Assembly (NCBI GenBank): GCA_946800325.1
Contig: OX326961.1
Location: forward strand, 7,046,655 to 7,110,654
Reading direction: 5' to 3'
From: Luzula sylvatica
Lineage: Eukaryota > Streptophyta > Magnoliopsida > Poales > Juncaceae
Length of the DNA stretch: 64,000 nt
The position numbers and the translations under genes were made by a program. How positions within the stretch are numbered: position 1 is the first letter of the stretch; every line of letters begins with the position of its first letter. Positions 25,273 to 35,230 of the stretch are shown here, one piece after another. The notes beneath the pieces were generated by a model. It had not been told where the DNA came from, made no database searches, and saw nothing but the letters and a program-made list of their open reading frames with translations.

Positions 25273-25392
25273 AAAAGAGGAAGGGCAAAAGAGGAAAATT
25301 TTCAACAAATGAAGAAAGAACTACTTCTCGAGGAAGAAAGGCAAAGCTTGTCGGTCGCGCTTGGTCTACCCTGGACCACTGATGAGCATGAG
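25273..25392 (+). pseudogene. Exon remnant 3: 40 open codons, coiled coil
   Basis: Starting after the acceptor ATAAATTTCAG and ending before GTTCTATT, 120 bp read as 40 uninterrupted codons. The product is rich in Lys, Glu and Leu (MKKELLLEEERQSLS), with a non-coiled end GLPWTTDEHE. Length divisible by three, sensible splice signals and codon use unlike the AT-rich surroundings all point to a former or present exon. It may belong with the blocks at 23238-23425, separated by the 248-bp repeats. Function unknown. Confidence 0.45.
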
Positions 25393-25450
25393 GTTCTATT
25401 CTAATTTTATACTTTCTTGAGCTATTCGTTTTCTTTTATGAGTGATGATG

Positions 25451-26087
25451 TACTTCCCCCTCTTCTGTCCCCCAGAGGGCTTGATGTGCTGGCACTCTGG
25501 GGTGTTAATCCATAACACCATTTTTTTGGGTGTTAATCCATAACCCCGTTGACTTTGGGGGTGTTAATCCATAACACCGTGGCAGATTCTGATTGGTTGG
25601 ATCATTTACACAACCTTAATGCAACCAATAGGAAGCTGCCACGTGACATTCGTGGTAAATTGCGGTTCGTATTATTACTCCGCTGGCTTTGGGGGTGTTA
25701 ATCCATAACACCATTGACTTTGGCGGATGTTAATCCATAAAACAATTTTGGGGTGTTAATCCATAACACCAAAATTGTTTTTATGGATTAACATCCCCCA
25801 AAGTCAATGGTGTTATGGATTAACACCCCCAAAACCAGCGGGAGTAATAATACGAACCGCAATTTACCCACGAATGCCACGTGTCAGTTTCTTATTGGTT
25901 GCATTAAAGTTGTGTAAATGATCCAACCAATCAGAATCTGTCACGGTGTTATGGATCAACACCCCCAAAGTCGACGGTGTTATAGATTAACACCAAAAAA
26001 AAAATGGTGTTATGGATTAACACCCCTGAGTGCCAGCACATAATACTGCCAGCACATCAAGAGTGCTAGGGGAAAGGTGGGGGAAGT
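25451..26087. mobile_element. Large foldback element built from a hairpin module
   Basis: A palindrome of about 637 bp: ACTTCCCCC at the left is mirrored by GGGGGAAGT at the right, and the arms (25451-25760 and 25762-26087) match closely throughout. They include CACGTG, GATTGGTTGGATCATTTAC and GTATTATTACTCCGCTGG. Within the arms the 19-bp module GGTGTTAATCCATAACACC, itself an inverted repeat (GGTGTTA, 5-nt loop, TAACACC), occurs about 11 times in either orientation. One copy at 25752-25770 forms the apex. The right arm has a small extra duplication (CAGCACATAATACTGCCAGCACATC). No coding capacity and no convincing target duplication were seen. Confidence 0.85.
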
Positions 26088-29000
26088 TGAACATTTTCCT
26101 TTATTAATAACAACCACTGAATTGTAATTTCAGTACCCCATGAAGAGAATGAAATGTGCGGCAATACATATGCAAAATAGTCCATTTTTTTGTTGCAAAT
26201 TACGAAATTATGGTTTACTTATGTTCATCGAACTTAGCTTTGTCGGTCTACACTACACTGTTTACACTGTTGAAGAGAATGAAATGTGCGGCAAACGAAA
26301 AATAAGGCTTGTCGATCTACACTGTTGAAGAAGTTCCCGTGAGTGCATTGCACGCTTTGGGGGTTCATCTCCATTTTAATCGTAAATGGAGAGATCTGAT
26401 TGTATTTTTAATTTTTTTTTTCTTTTTGTAAGAAATAAAAAGAGGCTCGATTATTGCTGGATTTGTTCAATCATTTATTACTATAAATGTAATTATGTAT
26501 ATTATGCTTGTGGTTGTTAATTGGTAAATGTAATTATGTATTGTTTTTTTTTTAACATTTATTACTAAGTGACAATATTGTTTGGTGTTGGGAGTTGCTC
26601 TAACTCAATAGGTTTCTCCACTTACAAAATAAAGAAAGTTGATAAACCGAGAGTTAAATTTAATGTCGTTTGATTTAAAAATGGAAACAACCCTGATTTC
26701 TCCATTTACAAAATCTAAAATCTAGAAAACGACATATTACACAACACAACATGATCTCCAAAAATAATTCATAGTTTTTTCCAATTTTTTTTAGTAATAG
26801 ATGTAAAAAACTCATATATCATTCATCCATTGACGATAATGATAATCGAACCCACAATCTCTCAAACATACGATTTTTTGTCTATTAACGTCATTTCCAC
26901 ACCGGCGTCATCCTCTATGAATAACGCCGCATTGCACTCGTCTTGATATGCCTAAACAAATTAGAGACGCGATTAGATTATAAAGCAAATAAATAATTTT
27001 CATCTCTACAAAAATATCAAATAAAAAAATGTGATAAAAATATTAAAATCAAAATCTGTATTTTTTTTTTAATCAAAAACGAAATCTGTAAAAAAAAAAA
27101 ATGTTAAAAAATATGCAAAATATAGTACTTCTAGAAGCTCTACAGTAGAATCACTCAAAGATAAAATATTTTTTATTAGGAACATAGCAGAAAAAAAAAG
27201 ATGAATATTAAAAAAAAATAGGGAAAATAAAGTTATTTTTGCAATCCTGTTATTACGAACAAGAAAACTAACACGTAACAAGTCAAAAATAGTGAAAAAG
27301 GAAAATTCTTTTGCAACCCTGTAAAAACTCAAAATATCAACCATTATCTAACCATACAAAATATTAGACTGAGATAGGTACTGTTATATTATGTGTTATG
27401 GATTAAACTAAACTAAGGGATTCATGTTTGCAACTATCAAATTTATTTATAACAATGATGGTGTTACAACTAAAAGATATTTTGGCACCTATATTCACGA
27501 ATCATATAGGAATTGATATCTCGTAAATGTAGCAATTACATGACATGTTTTTAATCTGTTAAATGTGGAGTTTATAATATAAATTAAATGTGGAGATTGA
27601 GAATTGTTATTCAGATGGATTAAATTAAATCATACTTAATTAGAATGGTTTGGGCATAATTAGGGTAAAATATAACATTGTCAATTTCAGTTCAAGTTAA
27701 CTACTAATTTCATTCGAAGTAGTTATTGAGGATAACATTGAACAATGAAAAAGGCTCGTCATTGCCGCATCGGTACATACCAATTGTTAGTACTACTACT
27801 AATCATATTCAAATAAGTATTTTTTGCTTCGATCTATTCCCTCCCTCTCGATCGAGATCGGGATCGATCGATTATCTCTTATACTATAAATTTCTATTTA
27901 AATAGAGGCTAATTGCATCATATAGATGTTTAACTAGATTCGATTATCATTTATACTATCATTGTGATTACTTTTGTTGATTAATTATAGAATTTGTGAG
28001 GAATCTAATTATAGCTGAGTCTTATATTTTAGTTTGGCTACTACTTGCTCAACCTTCCTACGAGTTCTTGTTGGTAGCCTAATTCCTACAAGAAAAATTA
28101 AATGATTTCAAAAAATACAGCTTTATAAATTTCAGAAAAGGGTATATATGCAACACAGTAAAAGAGGCAAATGAATCGAATGTTCATCAGCAATACACCG
28201 GAGTACATATATTTACTGCACAAGGAGAAGTTGTTTCATTTATATTTTAGTTTGGCTATCATTATGATTTTGTTTGTTTTGTTGTTTGATTTATTTTTTG
28301 GAGCTATTTCACGAAGCTGTTACTTTTTTGAAGCGTTGGAGAAGTTGAAGCAAAAATAGAGGGTTTAGACATGTAGGGACAAATGGTTTTGCAGAAGTGA
28401 ATTGTAATTTTGAGTTATTTAGATAGTGAATTTGGTTTAAATTTAATTCTTGTTTTTGTAATTTTGATTATTTATTTATGTATTTTTTATGCAATAAAAT
28501 TGTATTTTCTTTATTTCTAGTGCTAGAAAGATTAGGTAGGTGTTTTTTTAATCAAGTTAATGAATTCTCAAATCACTATAAAAAAATGAATTATAAAATC
28601 AAAATAAATGATTTAAAATTTGTGATAATTTTTTGTTGATGTTTTTGTTTTTACTTTGCAGAAGCCTAATAAACAAAATATTCCTTAAAGATTGTGAAGT
28701 CATAGCTTTCCTGGTACTTCAATATTTTATTTTTTTCATTGAAACTTATTATTCAGCTTAATGAAAGTTATTTATATCCGTAAGTTTGCGAAACACATCT
28801 ATTATTTGACAACTAAAAAAATGATTAAGCTAAAACATCCTGAATATAATTTATAGTCGCCTTCTAGTACTCTGCCTCGAGAAACTACTTCGTGTTGTTT
28901 TCATCATATTCCTCCATTTTCTTTGATCATCATTACTACAAAAAACAGACTCATTATCAGAAATTGCTTAATTGATGTTAAATTGAGGAATAGTTTCAAA

Positions 29001-31511
29001 TCATTGTGAGCCAAGAGTATTAATTTATGTGTTACAATTAATCACAAATTATGGGATGGTTTGGGTTAAATATAATTGCAAAAACATTCCTAAAACTCTT
29101 GATTTGGTTAAATTGAACTATGAGGAACATATTTGAGACTGATTAAGGTCTAATTTGGCAATCACTACAAAAAAGAATTACATTTGGCTGATCTTGAGAG
29201 TAATTAGGGACATTCACTTCAAAATTATTCAAATTTGGAGATTCCTCACGCTTCGCTGCAGGTTTGTTTCATTTTGTTTTGTCATACACATAATATTTAA
29301 TTGAATCTGATGCAATTCGAATATTTATTTTGTACTTTAATACGACATAAAATAAACATAAATGCTAATATAAGATAATAAAATAACATGACATAATAAA
29401 AATCGAAACCATACGTATTTTGTAAATTTACATATCTAAAAATAAGAATAATTAACTTTTTAAAAGTTCAAGAAGTTATTTGTGTTTGGTAAATTGTATC
29501 TTTCATGTTTATTATTGAAAAAAAAATGTATAAGTTGAAGAAGTGATTTGTGTTTGGTAAATTAATATATTTCTATTTTGTTAAATTTTAAAAAAGTTAC
29601 ATGAATTTTTTGAGTAAAAATACAAACATAGCATGTTTAGTAGTTTGTATAATTTTGTTAATTATAGTTTTAAAAATACTAATAATTATACTACAAATTA
29701 CTAACGTAATTATACTTACTTTTGGAATGTGTTTACTTACATACTTATTTTCATAACTTCAAGCTAGAAAAAATATTGTATATATAGTAATATGGATCTC
29801 TAAATAAAGATAAAATTCAAGTGAATATATTTCATAATTTTTAAAATTATATTTCTAAAATATTAGTAATATTTGATGTATGATTTATGATATTATATGT
29901 TAATTTATTAGTGTTAGATATTTAAACTTTTCATATTATATTTGAATTCACATTTGATCATGTAACATAATGTGAAATGATTCAAAATTAAATACAATCG
30001 GTACAGCATGGACCTAACAAATAATATTTTGACACATCATCAATATAAGGTGATGTGTCCTTCTAAAATTGCTCAAAACTAAGTGTAAAATAATGAACAC
30101 ATAAATGTCTATAAATAAAACATAATCATAAAATATCAATAGTTAATACATAGTTCATATTTTTCCACATATCATAATTTAATGGTTCAAATGATTATGA
30201 CGATGTGGCATAAGGAGATTGCACAAATATTAGTCTAAAATAAAGGAGTTGGTAAATTCAACAATGTGCATATTATTTGGAGGTAATGAGACACACTCTT
30301 TCTATAGTACGAAACAAATTAAATATTATGTTGAAATATAAAGAAATAACCAAGAATCAACACATTTTCTCATATTAATTATTGAAAAGTTTACCTACCG
30401 ATTTAGGTGTTTCGCTGTCAGGTCCGGTCTTGTACTTTCAACGACCCGAAGCAAAAATTTACTTGCGGTCTTTGTAATTCAAATAAAATTATAAACAAAT
30501 GTCTAGTAAACTCAACACAGTACCATGGTATGTTTTCTAAATTCATGGATGAAAAAGAAAAGTATTTCATTTTAATTAAAGGCTCGAACCTAGAACCAAT
30601 TGAATAATTTCTAATCACCATCTCCGTGCCACATACATAATATCTGAATTATCTTCTTATAAATTTTAAACTTTTGATATACATGTTTCCGCATTGCGTA
30701 CAACATACTATCATACTGTCGTTTCAATAATTTTAAAAGAAAGTACAATTTACAGAAAATAATTAACCTTTGAGGAGAAGATAAAAATTTAGGAGAAATC
30801 TGAGACCAAAATGATTGAAATAGATCTACCATTTTTCTTTTTTGCATGATTGCTAAGTTAAAAATTAGAGACAAAAATTGCTTGACATTTCCACTTATTT
30901 TCATGTTTCCATAAACTCCAATAGCCCATGCAAATTTTGTCATGTTCATCGATGTGATTTCCTTAAAAATCTTGCATAAGTTTCTATAACAATATAACAA
31001 ATTAACCAAGTATTAGGCGTAATTAGGGGAGAAGAGGAGCTGTGAAATTTGTTTCTAATAAATGGAGTAGAGATAGTCATTTAGAGGGAATAATTGAAAA
31101 TTACATATATACCCACAAAATATACATTATATACTACATATAAATTTTAAAGCCCTTTATATGTTGAAGAAGCAAAAAATATAGGGGGTTTTTGAAGGAA
31201 TCTAAAAAAGATAGGGAGTTTTCTAAAAGTACAGGGGGTTTTTCAGAATTTTCAAAAAAGTTGGGGGGTTTTTGAAGAATTCCCCTAAATTTTTTATTGT
31301 AAGATTACTACTTTTTGATTGTAAGATTAAGTTGTGTGTGTTGGAAATGTTATACATGGAGAATTTCTTTTATTTTATAGCATGAAAAATTGTAAAACTG
31401 ATATGAAAGAAAAAAGATAAGTTTTATTTTGAAAATGAGGAATTTGAGCTATTTTTTTTTTTTTATCATTATTCTTTTTAGGTAACTAATTTTGTTGGAG
31501 TTATTTATATA
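26088..31511. other. Long AT-rich intergenic region, no gene supported
   Basis: Mostly A/T-rich DNA without coding signal. Minor items: GAAGAGAATGAAATGTGCGGCAA is repeated 131 bp apart (26140 and 26271), the first copy behind an acceptor-like TTTCAG. CACTACAAAAAAGAA at 29163 resembles a CACTA end. CCTCACGCTTCGCTGCAGG at 29243-29261 resembles the Helitron 3' hairpin seen at 32960 but lacks the CTAG end. At 31180-31285 several GGGGGTTTTT motifs mirror the AACCCCC motifs near 20313-20400. Confidence 0.5.
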
Positions 31512-32693
31512 CTAGAAATTTTACTCGCGCTTCACTGCGATTTTTCAAAATCTTTTATGATCAAAAAATAATAATTTTATCTAAAACGTTACAAGTGCAA
31601 AACAAAAGTAATCTTCATAAATGTTAATTTAAAAAAAAAAAAGTCTGATATTAAATAGTCTCACAAGTATTATGCAATAAATACAAACTTTTTTCCTCCT
31701 CAAAACATATCATATGTTCCAAAAGAAAAATTCAAATGTTTTATTTAGAATACAAAACATGTCAAATAAAATAAAATTCTGAAAAAAAACAAACAAAAAA
31801 ACATAAAAGACGCAGCTTGGTACCAATCAAAAAAATATTATAATAAGCACACAAAAACGCAGTTTGGTACAAATCAAAATTGTTATAATAAGCACAAAAA
31901 AACAATAATACCAGCTCGGACTAACAAAAAATATTTCTGTGAACAATAAACGATGAACAGTAAAATTATAGTATACAAATTATATTTATTAATACGATGA
32001 AAAATTCAAATATTTTATTTAGAATACAAGACATATCAAATCAAATCAAATTCCATATGGTAAAAAAAAGAAAAAAAGAAAAAACTCGATGAACAGTAAA
32101 TCGGATGAACAGTAAAAAAAGATGAACAAACATGTCAAATAAAATAAAATTCTGAAAAAAACAAACAAAAAAACATAAAAGACGCAACTTGGTACCAATC
32201 AAAAATATTATAATAAGCACAAAAAAACGCAGTTTGGTACCAATCAAAACTGTTATAATAAGCACAAAACAACAATAATACCAGCTCAGGCTAACAAAAA
32301 GTATTTATGTGAACAATAAACGATGAACAGCAGAAATGATGAACAGCAAAATTATATTTATTAATACGATGAAAAATTCAAATATTTTATTTAGAATACA
32401 AGACATATCAAATAAAATAAAATTCCATAGGGTAAAAAAAAGAAAAAAGAAAAACTCGGTGAACAGTAAATCGGATGAACAGTAAAAAAGATGAACAGTA
32501 TCGGGGTGAACAGGAGGTGAATAGTATTGAACAGTACCGGATGAACAGTACATGTCGATGTGGCCTTTTGGTTTGGCTCCAAATTGATGGAAATTTAATG
32601 GGAGGGGAACAGTACCGGATGAACAGTACATGTCGATGTGGCCTTTTGGTTTGGCTCCAAATTGATGGAAATTTAATGGGAGGGGAAATACGA
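31512..32693 (-). mobile_element. Helitron-like element A (non-autonomous)
   Basis: Read on the minus strand, the right end is ATCGCAGTGAAGCGCGAG (a short GC hairpin), a spacer and CTAG. The base after CTAG is T. The opposite end starts TCGTATTTCCCC with A before it. TC-start, hairpin, CTAG-end and insertion between A and T are the Helitron hallmarks. The body is A/T-rich with internal duplications: a block of about 370 bp (AAAACATGTCAAATAAAATA) repeats at 31756 and 32125, and GATGAACAGTA occurs many times. No Rep/helicase is encoded. Confidence 0.65.
32529..32684. repeat. 78-bp tandem duplication inside Helitron A
   Basis: GAACAGTACCGGATGAACAG begins at 32529 and again at 32607, and both copies continue identically through CATGTCGATGTGGCC and TTTAATGGGAGG. 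The duplication is confined to the 5' part of the Helitron-like element. Confidence 0.93.
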
Positions 32694-32952
32694 TCATGAG
32701 AACTCATACGTATGTGTTATGGAATAAAAAATTATATTGTTGTACTATTATTGTTCAAGAACAATGAACATTTGTTTATTGCTCAATATCTATATCAACA
32801 TTACAAATATTTTATACTTCAATTTGCAATTGAAAGCTTCAAGATTGGATTTATCAAAATACGGATGCACAGCTTATCTAAAGATTTGTTTATCGAAACC
32901 AACTCTAAGTCACTTAGACAGCAACACGCATATGGTTTTAGTTTTGACAATA
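32694..32952. other. Spacer between two Helitron-like elements
   Basis: About 260 bp of AT-rich DNA with two overlapping short plus-strand open frames and no recognisable product. It separates the TC end of element A from the CTAG end of element B. Confidence 0.5.
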
Positions 32953-33790
32953 CTAGGAAAATATCCCGCGCTTCGCTGCGGGATATATTATTTGATAAGA
33001 AATAATATAATAAGCAAAAGTAATTATTTGATATATTATTTGATATATTATTTCGCTGCGGGATATATTATTTGATATATTATTTGATAAGAAAATAGAA
33101 ATATTTCTCGCGTTTCGCTGCGATTTTTCAAAATCTGTTATGATCATAAAATAATAATTTTATCTAAAACGTTACAAGTGCAAAACAAAAGTAATCTTCA
33201 TAAATGTCAATTTAAAAAAAAAATCTGATATTAAATAGTCTCACAAATATTATGCAATAAATATAAATTTTTTTCCTCCTCAAAATATATTATATGTTTC
33301 AAAAGAAAAATTGAAATGTTTTATTTATAATACAAAACATGTCAAATAAAATAAAATTCTGAAAATGACAAAAAAAAAAAAAACATAAAAGACGCAGTTT
33401 GGTACCAATCAAAAATATTATAATAAACACAAAAAACGTAGCTTGGTACCAATCAAAACTGTTATAATAAGCAAAAAAAAAAAAATAATACCAGCTCAAG
33501 CTAACAAAAAGTATTTGTGTGAATAGTATTTTGTTAACAGTAAAATTATAGTATACAAATTATATTTATTAATACGGTGAAAAATTCAAATATTTTATTT
33601 AGAGCACAACACATATGTCAAATAAAATAAAATTCCAAAAAAAAAAAAAAAAAAAAAAAAAACGATAAACAGTAAACGTGATGAACAGTGCCATGTGAAC
33701 AGTGTTGAACAGTACCGTTGAACAGTATTTGGTGATGTGGCCTCACCATAGCTCTTGTATTCAAAAATTAATGGGAGGAGAGAATTTGTG
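32953..33790 (-). mobile_element. Helitron-like element B with repeated 3' hairpins
   Basis: On the minus strand the terminus is CCCGCAGCGAAGCGCGGG, a perfect 5-bp-stem hairpin, followed by a short spacer and CTAG, with T next. Behind it (32990-33130) a second partial hairpin (TTTCGCTGCGGG) and a third full one (CTCGCGTTTCGCTGCG) occur in tandem with TATTTGATATATTATT spacers. From about 33105 on, the body matches element A closely (CAAAATCTGTTATGATCA, ACGTTACAAGTGCAAAAC, GGTACCAATCAAAA). The right end near 33790 is not sharp. Confidence 0.65.
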
Positions 33791-34052
33791 AGAAAGAAGC
33801 ATCATGTGCAATAATGCAACAAATTCATTCAAACAGGCATACATATGCAAGAGATATTAGATACCAAATTGCAACATTTGTTCGTCTCATTTTAGTTGCT
33901 ATTCGCATACACGACTGTGTAGAGAGACAAGATGCCCAATGTTGATATGCCAATTGAATTGAGTACATTTTCAATTAAAGGTTCATATTAGTTAAATAAT
34001 ATGACGACCACAAAGCAAACACATCTTGTATTTTTTAAAATTGGATGAATGA

Positions 34053-34120
<68 letters not shown>

Positions 34121-34754
34121 TTTAAAGCCCATGGGCCGAATGATGAATGACCAATAAGTTATTGCATACTTCAATTCAATTGGACAAACTTGCAATTTTC
34201 TTATTTTTGTCAAATCAATCATGCAAAGACCAGAGAGGACAGATAGCTAACAGCTTAGTCCGGTACCTCAATTAAGGTCAACAAAATCGTCACATGCAAA
34301 AATTACTCTCAAAGAGAAGGGAATAAACAGGAAAATAGGAGCACAATTGCAAACAAAGCATAGAATGGAACATAAGAGAAGAACTTATAATCAACATAAG
34401 AGAAAAACAAATAAAAGCCACAAAGCAAAATTCAACCAATAAATATATTGAGAAACGAATCAACATGAAAACTTCAAACCACCCTATCATACAGCGGACA
34501 TAGAAAGAGTGAAATGGTAAAATCAGTTATGAGTAAGAAAAGTTGCATTAGGCCAATTATAATTAGGATTATAATCGTAATTATATGATTCATTACTACC
34601 GACAAAAGTTTATTCAGTGAAACAAATATGAGAACACGATCTACAATACATCTGACAAAACGTACAAAGTGGGTATTGAAACAAACAATTAAACAGGAAA
34701 TATATGAAAAACAAACAACACAAACACATGTAAAAACAAACATACGCTGCAGAA
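33791..34754. other. Intergenic stretch left of the LINE
   Basis: No gene. The plus strand is A-rich from 34260 on, the minus strand correspondingly T-rich. Frames on the minus strand here are low-complexity hydrophobic shadows. Confidence 0.5.
34057..34118. repeat. (TA)n microsatellite
   Basis: About 31 uninterrupted TA dinucleotides. The flanks both contain GAATGACCAATA (near 34047 and 34147). Confidence 0.98.
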
Positions 34755-34852
34755 AAAAAAAATGCAAAGAGAAGTACAAAACATAATCCAAACAAAATAA
34801 AAAATGCAAAGAGAAGTACAAAACATAATCCAAACAAAATAAAAAATGCATA
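34755..34852. repeat. 48-bp tandem duplication at the LINE insertion site
   Basis: AAAATGCAAAGAGAAGTAC with ACATAATCCAAACAAAATAA is present twice in direct succession; the second copy runs into the target-site duplication of the LINE. It predates the insertion or arose beside it. Confidence 0.85.
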
Positions 34853-34855
34853 TAG
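34841..34855. repeat. Target-site duplication, left copy
   Basis: AAAAAATGCATATAG matches the sequence straddling the end of the poly(A) tail at 40802-40816. A 9-15 bp duplication (the A-run makes the exact length ambiguous) is typical of target-primed reverse transcription. Confidence 0.85.
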
Positions 34856-35230
34856 ATTTCAAAGAGGCCAACTGGAGATCTCCGGTGGCGATTCCACAGC
34901 GATTCCGCGGCGAGCAACGAGCGGCGATTCCACCGATTCCGCGGCGACGCCCTTCCCCCCTCTAGCGACAGTCCGAGCGGCGACGCCCTTCCCCCCCCCT
35001 CTAGCGACAGTCCGAGCGGCGACGCCCTTCCCTCCCTCTAGCGACCGAAGCGGGAACAGTCCGACGGCGATTAGGGCAGGTTAGGAGCGGCCAGTGGGCG
35101 ATTAGGCGAACAGCGGGAACAGTCGGAGTGGCGTTTAGTGCAGGTTCGGAGCGGCGACTGGGCGATTAGGGCGAACAGCAGCGATTAGTGCCAACGAGCG
35201 GAGTTTGGTCGGGCGAAGGGAGCTTGTTCG
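34856..35230 (+). promoter_or_regulatory. LINE 5' UTR with tandem monomers
   Basis: GC-rich leader of 375 bp in an otherwise AT-rich region. Between 34935 and 35045 a unit of roughly 46 bp (GCGACGCCCTTCCC, CCCTCTAGCGACAGTCCGA) is repeated about three times. A second group of GCGATTAGGGC and GGAGCGGC motifs follows up to 35215. Internal promoters lie in 5' UTR monomers in some L1 families, so this is the likely promoter region; that role is inferred. Confidence 0.7.

Noticed and set aside
34290..34917. Hydrophobic minus-strand frames read as membrane proteins
   Set aside because: The region is A-rich on the plus strand, so minus-strand frames are Phe/Leu/Cys-rich by composition; one also runs into the LINE 5' UTR and its duplication.
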